Assembly: GCF_024359545.1 (NCBI RefSeq)
Contig: NZ_JAKQZG010000003.1
Coordinates: forward strand, 372,001 to 436,000
From: Jiella marina
Lineage (GTDB): Bacteria > Pseudomonadota > Alphaproteobacteria > Rhizobiales > Rhizobiaceae
DNA: 64,000 nt
Reading direction: 5' to 3'
Both the position numbers and the translations under genes were made by a program. Shown piece by piece: positions 15,781 through 23,447 of the stretch. How positions within the stretch are numbered: position 1 is the first letter of the stretch; each line of letters opens with the position of its first letter. The notes beneath the pieces are model-generated. The model saw only the letters and a list, made by a program, of their open reading frames with translations, ran no database searches and had not been told where the DNA came from.

Positions 15781-16330
15781 GCCTGGCTTCTCCCTACCAG
15801 GAACTGCAGCGAGGATACGCCAGGCAGCAGGCCTTTCCGGGATCGGGCCGCCGTCAGCATGGCGTCTGAACGCTCTACCATGTGAGCACAAAACAGGCAT
15901 GCGCAACAAAACGGCGTTCCGTTTGAAATTCACGGCCGCGGCAGACCATTCGTCTGCCCACCGCGCAGCAAATGGGAGATTGCTCGCTCGACAGTCGACC
16001 CGCCCTGCGCAAGCATTACAACAATGTCGAATGCGTATTGACCGAAAGCCGAAGACCGCTGCCATTGCACGATCTGCGATCCTCTCATGTCGTAGCGCCG
16101 GATCCGTGGAGTTCCTCCGCCGGGTTCTTTCGCGCATTGGTCGATGAAGACTTGCAGCAGCGGATCGCCAGCTGGGTCAATTTCGCAGTCTACTTCTCGA
16201 CGGCTCGTTTTCGCTTCGAAAAACCCTCTTATCCTGCTTGGCGGGATGAGGCGCCACGACTGCGGGATCCGACGAGACGCCATGATTCAAAAGGCGAAAT
16301 TCCAATCCGACGCATCAGGGAGCAGAAGAA
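15781..16330. promoter_or_regulatory. divergent control region of eutA operon and teaA
   Basis: A 550-base gap between the divergent catabolic and transport genes. I see no convincing gene in it; a 124-codon plus-strand frame (15773-16147) is Arg-rich and lacks a ribosome binding site. The region holds the dyad at 15909-15924 and, before teaA, a ribosome binding site AGGGAG at 16318-16323. It should carry both promoters and the AsnC-type operator sites. Confidence 0.55.
15909..15924. promoter_or_regulatory. candidate operator upstream of eutA
   Basis: A perfect 16-base inverted repeat AAACGG-CGTT-CCGTTT, about 130 bases upstream of the eutA start and 407 bases upstream of teaA. Perfect six-base arms with this AT content stand out locally. 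The AsnC-family regulator at 20228 or an unlinked regulator could bind it; which one cannot be read from the sequence. Confidence 0.45.
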
Positions 16331-17452
16331 ATGACTGGCATTTTTGGAACCACGCGCAAACGGATTCTCTCGACGGCGCTGGCCACGACGGCCGTGATGG
16401 CCCTTTCGGCCGGTGCAGCCTCCGCGGCCGAATGGAAATACGCGATCGAGGAAGCGATCGACGAGGTCCAGGGCGTCTACGCGACCAAGTTCAAGGAATA
16501 TGTCGAGGCGAATTCCGACCACACGGTCTCGATCTTTCCGTTCGGCACGCTGGGTGAATCCGCCGACACGACCGAACTCGCCCAGATGGGCGCGATCCAG
16601 TTCGTGGATCTGTCCCCCGGCTTCACCGGCAGCCTGATCCCGGAACTGCAGGTCTTCCTGCTTCCCTACACGCTGCCGGAAGACCCGGAAGTCCTCGCCG
16701 ACTTCTACGAGACGTCCGACACGATCAACGAGGATCTGGCGGCGCTCTACGAGAACCAGCAGCTCAAGCTGATCGATATGTTCCCCGAGGGCGAGGTGGT
16801 GATGACCACCAAGGAGCCGGTGGAAAGCCCTGAGGATCTCGGCGGGGTGAAGTTCCGCGTCATGACCACGCCGCTTCTGGTCGAGACCTACAACGCCTTC
16901 GGCGCCACGGCGACGCCGCTGCCCTGGGGCGAGGTGTTCGGCGCGCTCCAGCTCAACATGATCCAGGGCCAGGAAAACCCGATGTTCTTCGTCGAATCGA
17001 CGAAGATGTACGAGGTGACGGACTACATCACCTTCACGGGCCACAACACCTTCACCACGGCTGTCGCTGCGAATCTCTCCTTCTATGAGGGGCTGTCCGA
17101 AGAGGACAAGACGTTGGTGCAGGAGGCCGCGGATCAGGCCTATGACTACATCATCGACTATCAGAAGGGCCTCGAGGAGGAGGCGCTCGCCAAGATCCAG
17201 GAAGCCAAGCCCTCGATCACGGTGACGCGCCTGACCGACGAGCAGCGCGAGCCGTTCCGCCAGGCGGCCGAGCAGGTCCGGCAGAAATATGTCGAGATGA
17301 CCGGCGACAGCGGCCAGGCCGTTCTCGAAGGCTTCGAGGAGGATATCGAAGCTTCGAAGGCACGTGTCGGCGGCGGCTCCGACGGCGAAACGACGGAGGC
17401 TTCCGAATCCTCTTCCGACATGGAAGATTCGGGCGAGACCAGCAGCAACTGA
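16331..17452 (+). CDS. teaA: ectoine TRAP substrate-binding protein TeaA/UehA
   Basis: Encodes 373 residues with a signal peptide (about 1-35, ending ASAA) and a TRAP binding fold. The mature start WKYAIEEAIDEVQGVY and the stretch SPGFTGSLIPE closely resemble Halomonas TeaA as I remember it. The family Arg in VKFRVMTTPLL and GEVFGALQLNMIQGQENPM in lobe two are present. It would bind ectoine and 5-hydroxyectoine in the periplasm with high affinity for TeaBC. The ribosome binding site AGGGAG precedes ATG 16331. Odd feature: the last 30 or so residues form an acidic, Ser/Glu-rich low-complexity tail (GETTEASESS, SDMEDS) that TeaA does not need. Confidence 0.92.
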   Translation: MTGIFGTTRKRILSTALATTAVMALSAGAASAAEWKYAIEEAIDEVQGVYATKFKEYVEANSDHTVSIFPFGTLGESADTTELAQMGAIQFVDLSPGFTGSLIPELQVFLLPYTLPEDPEVLADFYETSDTINEDLAALYENQQLKLIDMFPEGEVVMTTKEPVESPEDLGGVKFRVMTTPLLVETYNAFGATATPLPWGEVFGALQLNMIQGQENPMFFVESTKMYEVTDYITFTGHNTFTTAVAANLSFYEGLSEEDKTLVQEAADQAYDYIIDYQKGLEEEALAKIQEAKPSITVTRLTDEQREPFRQAAEQVRQKYVEMTGDSGQAVLEGFEEDIEASKARVGGGSDGETTEASESSSDMEDSGETSSN

Positions 17453-17643
17453 TCTCCTGCTTGCTGCGCCGGGATGCTTCGGCCGGTCGCCGTACCGGCC
17501 GCCACAATCCGGCGTCCACGACGGGAGAAGGCCGGCGCCCGTGAGCGCGGCGCCGCTTCGTTGCCGTCGATAGCCATGCCGGGTCGCCCTTGCGGCGGCC
17601 CGACACTCCGCCCTCACCAGGGCGACACAGCGATGGGGTGGCG

Positions 17644-18303
17644 ATGAACAAGTCCGAAGTTTCCGGTCGAAATCCCAATGCCGACAATCCGTCTCAGGCC
17701 TCCTCCGAGACCAGCGTGACGACGGATGCGCCGGCGAGCGCCAGGCCGCTGGCCTTTACCGGAGCGCTCCGCCCCCTCGGCTGGCTCGACCGCGCCGTCG
17801 CGATCTTCGAAGCGGTGGTGCTGACGGCCGGTATCCTGATCATGGCGGTCAATTCCGTCGCCAACGTCATCGGCCGCTTCGTCTTCGGGCAGAGCCTGTA
17901 CTTCTCCGAAGAACTCAACCAGTTTCTCGTCATTCTCGTGACCTTCGCCGGCATCGGCTTTGCCGCGCGCCATGGGCGCCACATCCGCATGTCGGCAATT
18001 TACGACGAACTGCCCGACAAGGCGCGCAAGACACTGATGATCGTCATCGCGCTGATCACGGGTGCGGCCATGTTCGTGCTCGCCTGGTATTCGCTTCTCT
18101 ATGTGCTGAGCGTCTACAATACCGGCCGCATCGCCCCGGTGACGCGCATCCCCGTCTTCCTCACGCTGATCTGGCTGCCGATCGGCTTCGTCATCACCGG
18201 CATCCAGTATGTCCTGACCGCCGTCGCCAATCTCACCCGGCCCGACGTCTATCTCTCGGTCTCCGTCATCGACAGCTACGAGGATACGGAGACCCAGCTA
18301 TGA
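17644..18303 (+). CDS. teaB: ectoine TRAP small permease TeaB/UehB
   Basis: Encodes 219 residues from ATG 17644; an in-frame ATG at 17590 would add 18 residues without a better ribosome binding site. The first 45 residues are polar and disordered-looking (Asn/Ser/Thr-rich), followed by four membrane segments (about 57-80, 95-112, 130-155, 175-198). The DctQ signature is seen as NVIGRFVFGQ and FAARHGRHIRM. It pairs with the large permease as the membrane part of the ectoine importer. A 191-base gap separates it from teaA, longer than the 45 bases to teaC, so binding-protein and permease levels may differ. Confidence 0.87.
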   Translation: MNKSEVSGRNPNADNPSQASSETSVTTDAPASARPLAFTGALRPLGWLDRAVAIFEAVVLTAGILIMAVNSVANVIGRFVFGQSLYFSEELNQFLVILVTFAGIGFAARHGRHIRMSAIYDELPDKARKTLMIVIALITGAAMFVLAWYSLLYVLSVYNTGRIAPVTRIPVFLTLIWLPIGFVITGIQYVLTAVANLTRPDVYLSVSVIDSYEDTETQL

Positions 18304-18348
18304 CGGCTCTTCGCTCGTTCTTCGTCTCGCGCCAGGGGAGGTGACACC

Positions 18349-19626
18349 ATGGCAACCGCAATGATCGTCACCATGGTGGTGCTTCTCCTTCTCGGCTTTC
18401 CGATGATGGTCCCGCTGATCGCGGCGACGCTGATCGCGTTTTTCTTCTATCTGCCGATCCCCGCCGACATCATGATCCAGCAGATGCTGGCCGGCATCCG
18501 CCCGGCGGCACTCATCGCTGTGCCGATGTTCATCCTGGCCGCCGACATCATCACCAAGGGTCAGTCCGCCGACCGGCTGATCGACATGGTGATGCGCTTC
18601 GTCGGCCATGTGCGCGGCGGGCTCGGTGTCGCGACGGCCGCGAGTTGCACGCTGTTCGGCGCCGTGTCCGGCTCGACCCAGGCGACGGTCGTCGCGATCG
18701 GCGGGCCGCTCAGGCCGCGCATGCTGCAGTCGGGCTACAAGGACAGTTTCACGCTGGCGCTGATCGTCAATTCCTCCGACATCGCCATGCTGATTCCGCC
18801 CTCGATCGCGATGATCATCTACGGCGTGATCTCCGGCACCTCGATCTCGGAGCTCTTCATCGCCGGTGTCGGGCCCGGGATCCTGATCCTCATCGCGTTC
18901 TCGATCTACGCCTACATCTACGCCCGGATGAACGACATTCCGACCGAGCCGAAATCCTCGTGGAACGAGCGCGGCCGGGCGGTTCTTGGCGCGATCTGGC
19001 CGCTCGGCTTTCCCGCGATCGTCGTCGGCGGCATCTATGGCGGCATCTTCAGCCCGACCGAGGCGGCCTCGGTCTGCGTCGGCTATGCGCTCGTCCTCGA
19101 AATGCTGATCTTCCGGTCGCTGAAGCTCTCGGACATTTTCGAGATCGCCAAATCCACAGGCCTGATCACGGCGGTCGTCTTCATCCTCGTCGCGGCCGGC
19201 GCGGCGTTTTCCTGGGTGATCTCCTTCGAACAGATCCCGCAGATGATCCTGGGCGCTCTCGGTCTGGCGGAAGCCGGACCCTACACGGTGCTGATTGCGA
19301 TCTCGATCGCCTTCTTCGTCGGTTGCATGTTCGTCGATCCGATCGTCGTCATCCTAGTTCTGGTGCCGATCTTCACGCCGCTGGTCGACGGGCTCGGCAT
19401 CGACCCGGTGCTGGTCGGCACGATCATCACGCTGCAGGTGGCGATCGGCTCCGCCACGCCACCCTTCGGCTGCGACATCTTCACGGCGATCGCGATCTTC
19501 AAGCGGCCGTATATCGAGGTGATCCGCGGAACGCCGCCCTTCGTCGTCATCCTTTTGGCGATCAGCGCGGCCCTGATCGTCTTCCCGCAAATCGCGCTGT
19601 TCCTGCGGGATCTGGCGTTCCGTTGA
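18349..19626 (+). CDS. teaC: ectoine TRAP large permease TeaC/UehC
   Basis: Encodes 425 residues, the normal size for the DctM family, with about 12 hydrophobic segments. Signatures: SGSTQATVVAIGGPL, SDIAMLIPPSIAMIIY and, in the second half, VAIGSATPPFGCDIF. It is the sodium-coupled elevator subunit that moves ectoine or hydroxyectoine delivered by TeaA. GGGGAGG precedes the start. In contrast to DctM at 9.1 kb it has no central insertion. It is followed 41 bases later by teaD, as in Halomonas elongata. Confidence 0.92.
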   Translation: MATAMIVTMVVLLLLGFPMMVPLIAATLIAFFFYLPIPADIMIQQMLAGIRPAALIAVPMFILAADIITKGQSADRLIDMVMRFVGHVRGGLGVATAASCTLFGAVSGSTQATVVAIGGPLRPRMLQSGYKDSFTLALIVNSSDIAMLIPPSIAMIIYGVISGTSISELFIAGVGPGILILIAFSIYAYIYARMNDIPTEPKSSWNERGRAVLGAIWPLGFPAIVVGGIYGGIFSPTEAASVCVGYALVLEMLIFRSLKLSDIFEIAKSTGLITAVVFILVAAGAAFSWVISFEQIPQMILGALGLAEAGPYTVLIAISIAFFVGCMFVDPIVVILVLVPIFTPLVDGLGIDPVLVGTIITLQVAIGSATPPFGCDIFTAIAIFKRPYIEVIRGTPPFVVILLAISAALIVFPQIALFLRDLAFR

Positions 19627-19667
19627 TCCGGCTGGAAAGTCCATCGGGAGTTTGAAGGGGGATTTCG

Positions 19668-20108
19668 ATGTACAAGAGGATACTCGTGCCCGTCGACGGC
19701 TCGAAAATGGCGACACGGGCTCTCGATACCGCCATCGGCCTTGCGAAGACCTTCGGCGCCGAGCTGATGACGCTTTGCGTCTATCGCCACCACTCGCCGC
19801 TTGAAGCCTCGCTGTCCATGGTCCGGGCGCGGACGCCCGACCGGCCGGACGATGCCTTGAAGGCCTATGCGAGCGAGATTGCGGCCACCGCCAAGGACCG
19901 CGCCCTGAGCGCGGGCGTCGCGGACGCCCATGCCTATGCGAAGCGCGGAAACCCCTCGCGCGCCATCGTCGAGTTCGCCAAGGATCACAAGGCGGACCTC
20001 ATCGTACTCGGGGCTCGCGGCAATGGCGACGTCGAGGGATTCCTCCTCGGCTCCGTCTCCCACAAGGTCGCCTCGCTCGCCGACATTCCCTGCCTGGTGG
20101 TGCGATGA
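19668..20108 (+). CDS. teaD: universal stress protein TeaD
   Basis: Encodes 146 residues of the UspA family. The ATP-binding motif G-2x-G-9x-GS is exact in GARGNGDVEGFLLGSVS, and the N-terminal VDGS loop is present, so it is an ATP-binding member. In Halomonas TeaD binds ATP and negatively modulates the TeaABC transporter; the same location here supports the same role. AAGGGGG precedes ATG 19668. It is cytoplasmic. The frame of a longer AsnC variant overlaps its stop, but the regulator's true start is probably further downstream. Confidence 0.9.
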   Translation: MYKRILVPVDGSKMATRALDTAIGLAKTFGAELMTLCVYRHHSPLEASLSMVRARTPDRPDDALKAYASEIAATAKDRALSAGVADAHAYAKRGNPSRAIVEFAKDHKADLIVLGARGNGDVEGFLLGSVSHKVASLADIPCLVVR

Positions 20109-20227
20109 GCGACGCTCCATCGTCTCTCCGCGACCGACCGCGGTTGACGACGCGCCCGATCGGTGGTGGACGAATGCGCCGGCGCCGGTCTATTGAATCG
20201 GTTCTGCCGACTTATCGGGGAGCCGCA

Positions 20228-20719
20228 ATGGCACCAGGGCGCATCAAACTCGACGATCGCGACATCAAGATTCTCTCGATCCTTCAATCGGAAGGTCGTA
20301 TCTCCAAGGCTGCACTGGCGGAGCGGGTGAACCTCTCGCCCACGCCCTGCTGGGAACGCCTGCACCGGCTCGAGGAGACCGGGGCCATCGAGGGATACAG
20401 CGCGAAGATCGCCGACAGCGTCTATGGTCCGATGACGGTCATCTTCGTGATGATCGAGATCGAGAGCCATCGGGCGGAGGATTTCACGGCTTTCGAGGCG
20501 GCCATCGATTCGACCCCGGAAGTGGTGGAGTGCTGGTCGATCTCCGGCGGCTACGACTATCTCTGCAAGTTCGTCACCCGCGATCTGTCGACCTTTCAGG
20601 AAATCATCGAGCGCCTGCTGAACGGCGGGGCCGGGGTGAAGCGTTACTTCAGCTACCCGGCGATCAAGGCGACGAAGAAATCCGTCATCCCGATCGACAT
20701 GATCGCGGAGACCCGCTGA
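20228..20719 (+). CDS. Lrp/AsnC-family regulator of ectoine catabolism
   Basis: Encodes 163 residues from ATG 20228, with GGGGAG six bases upstream; the longer frame from 20105 adds an Arg-rich leader with no family character. An N-terminal winged helix-turn-helix (about 8-60, including ISKAALAERVNLSPTPCWER) is followed by an RAM ligand-binding domain (about 70-150). Homologues in these loci (DoeX, AsnC of the eut cluster) are thought to respond to ectoine-derived metabolites such as acetyl-diaminobutyrate or diaminobutyrate. The gene lies between transport and transaminase genes, so local control of the divergent eut/tea promoters is likely. The mode, activator or repressor, is not visible. 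Confidence 0.85.
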   Translation: MAPGRIKLDDRDIKILSILQSEGRISKAALAERVNLSPTPCWERLHRLEETGAIEGYSAKIADSVYGPMTVIFVMIEIESHRAEDFTAFEAAIDSTPEVVECWSISGGYDYLCKFVTRDLSTFQEIIERLLNGGAGVKRYFSYPAIKATKKSVIPIDMIAETR

Positions 20720-20743
20720 AGTCCCGATCGGTCATTCAGGATG

Positions 20744-20762
20744 CCGCCCGGAATTCGGGCGG
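20744..20762 (+). terminator. hairpin after the AsnC-family gene
   Basis: A perfect seven-base GC-rich stem CCGCCCG / CGGGCGG with a GAATT loop, 24 bases past the regulator stop and about 180 bases before doeD. It has no T-run. It suggests partial termination, so doeD may also have its own promoter in the 226-base gap. Confidence 0.5.
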
Positions 20763-20945
20763 TCGCAGCGGCAGCGACGATGCTTCGCCAAGTGCTGCGA
20801 TCGGGAGAGGCTTTCTCGGTTCGAGGCCGGATAAACAGCCGGCAATTCGGGCCTGGAATCGATAGACTGCACCCAATCCCTGACATTCGCCGCCCGCTTT
20901 CGCAGGGCCGGGCCGAAACTCACGCTCTTCCGAACAGGCTCCGAC

Positions 20946-22319
20946 ATGCTGGACACGAACAACGAACTCAACGCGTTCGACCGCGACCATTTCTTCCATC
21001 CCTCGACCCATATGGGGACCCACGCGCGCGGCGAATCGCCGGCGCGGATCGTGACGGGTGGAAGCGGCTCGACCATCGTCGACCGGGATGGCCGCGAAAG
21101 CCTGGACGCCTTTGCCGGATTGTATTGCGTGAATGTCGGCTATGGCCGCCAGGAGATCGCCGAGGCGATCGCCGACCAGGCCCGCAAGCTGCCGTACTAC
21201 CACGCCTATGTCGGGCACGGCTCCGAGCCGTCGATCCAGCTTGCCAAGATGATCGTCGACCGGGCGCCGGATCACATGAGCCGCGTCTATTTCGGACTGT
21301 CGGGCTCGGACGCCAACGAGACCAACATCAAGCTCATCTGGTACTACAACAACGTCCGCGGCCGGCCGGAGAAGAAGAAGATCATCTCGCGCTGGCGCGG
21401 CTATCACGGTTCGGGCGTGATGACCGGGTCGCTGACCGGGCTGAAGCTCTTCCACGATCAGTTCGACCTGCCGCGCGCGCCGATCCTTCACACCGAGGCG
21501 CCCTATTATTTCCGCCGTCCGAATCGCGACCAGAGCGAGGAGGAGTTTGCGACCTGGTGCGCGGAGAAGCTGGAAGAGATGATCTTGGAGGAGGGGCCTG
21601 AGACGGTCGCCGCCTTCATCGGCGAGCCGATTCTCGGCACCGGCGGGATCGTGCCGCCGCCTGCGACCTATTGGGAGAAGATCCAGGCGGTTCTCAAGAA
21701 ATACGACATCCTGCTCGTCGCCGACGAGGTGGTGACCGGATTCGGCCGCCTCGGTTCGATGTTCGGGTCCGAGCACTACGGCATGAAGCCCGACCTGATC
21801 ACCATCGCCAAGGGGCTCACCTCCGCCTACACCCCGCTGTCGGGCACGATCGTCGCGAAGAGCATGTGGGATGTTCTGGTCGAGGGCTCGGACACGTTCG
21901 GCTCGCTCGGCCATGGCTGGACCTATTCCGCCCATCCGCTCTGCGCTGCGGCGGGCGTCGCCAATCTCGAACTGATCGACAAACTCGATCTCATTTCGAA
22001 CGTGCGCGAGGTCGGCACCTATTTCCGCGCCAATCTCCACGAAGCGTTTTCCAATCAGCCCCATGTCGGCGAGGTCCGCGGCGACGGTCTGCTTGCCGCC
22101 GTCGAATTCGTGCGGGACCGGGACGATCGGGTGTTCTTCGAGGCGGAGGAAAAGGTGGGCCCGCGGATCGCGGCCGCGCTCGCCGAACGTGGCGTGTTGG
22201 GCCGCGCCATGCCGCAGGGCGACATCCTCGGCTTCGCGCCGCCCTTCTGCCTGACCAAGGCGGAAGCCGATCGCGTGGTCGAAGCGTCGGTGGACGCAGC
22301 GCGCTCGGTCCTCGGTTAG
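20946..22319 (+). CDS. doeD: diaminobutyrate transaminase DoeD (class III)
   Basis: Encodes 457 residues of the class III PLP aminotransferase family. The PLP lysine lies in ITIAKGLTSAY; the Asp that contacts the ring nitrogen is in LLVADEVVTGFGR; SGSDANETNIK binds the cofactor phosphate. In the ectoine pathway DoeD converts 2,4-diaminobutyrate to aspartate semialdehyde. By sequence alone it could be an omega-amino acid transaminase, but its position after teaABCD and the AsnC-type regulator makes DoeD the best call. The next enzyme, DoeC (semialdehyde dehydrogenase), is not in the window. A strong bidirectional terminator follows. Confidence 0.88.
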   Translation: MLDTNNELNAFDRDHFFHPSTHMGTHARGESPARIVTGGSGSTIVDRDGRESLDAFAGLYCVNVGYGRQEIAEAIADQARKLPYYHAYVGHGSEPSIQLAKMIVDRAPDHMSRVYFGLSGSDANETNIKLIWYYNNVRGRPEKKKIISRWRGYHGSGVMTGSLTGLKLFHDQFDLPRAPILHTEAPYYFRRPNRDQSEEEFATWCAEKLEEMILEEGPETVAAFIGEPILGTGGIVPPPATYWEKIQAVLKKYDILLVADEVVTGFGRLGSMFGSEHYGMKPDLITIAKGLTSAYTPLSGTIVAKSMWDVLVEGSDTFGSLGHGWTYSAHPLCAAAGVANLELIDKLDLISNVREVGTYFRANLHEAFSNQPHVGEVRGDGLLAAVEFVRDRDDRVFFEAEEKVGPRIAAALAERGVLGRAMPQGDILGFAPPFCLTKAEADRVVEASVDAARSVLG

Positions 22320-22396
22320 ACTTCGTCTTGGCCCGCGCTTCGCGGGACCGGCGGGGCGCAATCCGGCGTCCGGTGGCCCGCGACACGACAAAAACG

Positions 22397-22428
22397 AAAA
22401 AAGGCCGGCGATAGACCGGCCTTTTTTT
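22397..22428. terminator. bidirectional rho-independent terminator
   Basis: Stem GGCCGG / CCGGCC flanked by A6 on the left and T7 on the right, so it works for both doeD (rightward) and gapR (leftward), which converge here. Confidence 0.92.
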
Positions 22429-22448
22429 ATAAACGCGGCTGGAGCCGG

Positions 22449-22712
22449 TCAGTCGGTCTGGAGGCTCGGCCCCATGCCGAGCGCCTGCAAATAGAGGTCG
22501 AGAATCGCCTCCTGCTCCTGGCGCTCGTTCTGATCCTGCTTGCGCAGGCTGATCACCTTGCGCAGCACCTTGGTGTCGAAGCCGTTGCCCTTGGCTTCGG
22601 CGTAGACGTCCTTGATGTCATCGGAAATCGTCTTCTTTTCTTCCTCAAGGCGCTCGATGCGCTCGACGAAGGAACGCAGCTGGTCCTGCGCGACACCGTT
22701 CACGTCAGACAT
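22449..22712 (-). CDS. gapR: GapR-family nucleoid protein (DUF2312)
   Basis: Encodes 87 residues from ATG 22712; a longer frame from 22757 adds 15 residues but the family begins at the MSDVNG position. The protein is almost wholly helical, with a long coiled-coil segment (about 10-50, [19 protein letters not shown]) and a basic region after it ([14 protein letters not shown]). GapR of Caulobacter encircles overtwisted AT-rich DNA ahead of replication forks and is needed for normal chromosome replication. The length matches the family. GGAG lies ten bases upstream. Confidence 0.9.
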   Translation of the reverse strand: MSDVNGVAQDQLRSFVERIERLEEEKKTISDDIKDVYAEAKGNGFDTKVLRKVISLRKQDQNERQEQEAILDLYLQALGMGPSLQTD

Positions 22713-22941
22713 TCTTTGAAAACTCCGTCCAAGGGCATTCTCCGAATGCGGCGACATCGCTTCGCTTTCGGGATCTGCGCCAGATCAAGGGTCCGGAGCG
22801 CCGCTGGGCCCTCATTCAGGCTTGCGGCGTTCCGGGGTTGCCGTCCTCGGATTTAACGGTCTTTCGTAAGGCTTTCGTTACCATGGTGAGGCCCCGGAGC
22901 GATCGCCGATCCGTCCTCGCCGAGGCCTGGCCGTATCGTCC

Positions 22942-23259
22942 TCAATGGCCCGTCTTGCCACCGGGATTGGCATCGGCGAAGGCTGCCTGGGCCTGCGGTG
23001 AGGCCTCACGCTGGTATTTCTCGCGCCATTCTTGATAGGGCATGCCGTAGACGATCTCCCGCGCTTCTTCTTTTTGGAGGTCGATCCCTTCGTTCTCGGC
23101 CGCCTCGCGATACCAGTTGGACAGGCAGTTGCGGCAGAAGCCGGCCATATTCATCAGATCGATGTTCTGAACGTCCGTGCGCTCGCGCAAATGGTCGCGC
23201 AGCCGGCGAAATGCCGCGGCCTCGAGAGCCTGGCGCTGTTCGTCGCTGATGTTCGTCAT
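22942..23259 (-). CDS. DUF1244 domain protein
   Basis: Encodes 105 residues from ATG 23259. The DUF1244 signature is clear: AAFRRLRDHLRERTDVQN, then LMNMAGFCRNCLSNWY with its two Cys, and YGMPYQEWREKYQ. This family is widespread in alpha- and gammaproteobacteria, close to pyk in many Rhizobiales, and its biochemical role is unknown. It is a compact cytoplasmic helical protein. The C-terminal Gln/Ala-rich 18 residues look disordered. The frame runs much further upstream, but only the chosen part has family character. Confidence 0.88.
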   Translation of the reverse strand: MTNISDEQRQALEAAAFRRLRDHLRERTDVQNIDLMNMAGFCRNCLSNWYREAAENEGIDLQKEEAREIVYGMPYQEWREKYQREASPQAQAAFADANPGGKTGH

Positions 23260-23417
23260 GGGTCTTCGCTCTCCTGGCTCGTTTGGTCTCAGGGCGGATA
23301 TCGAACCGCTCGGGCGCTGCATCAAGCCCGGATCGTGGCCGCCATGTCCTTGGCTGCGCGTTTGTCCTGCGGCGAGGAAGACTTTGCGCCGTTCCGTGTT
23401 TGCGCCTATGGCTTCAA

Positions 23418-23433
23418 GGAGAAGATCTTCTCC
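23418..23433. promoter_or_regulatory. 16-base perfect palindrome before the EamA gene
   Basis: The sequence GGAGAAGATCTTCTCC is a perfect, uninterrupted palindrome located 14 bases before the proposed GTG start of the EamA transporter. Its position overlaps the likely 5' untranslated region, so it may be an operator or an RNA hairpin that hides the ribosome binding site. Confidence 0.4.
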
Positions 23434-23447
23434 CACATGGGTTTGTC

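Noticed and set aside
15773-16147. A 124-codon frame in the eutA/teaA gap.
   Set aside because: Arg-rich, no ribosome binding site, overlaps the eutA start region; looks non-coding.
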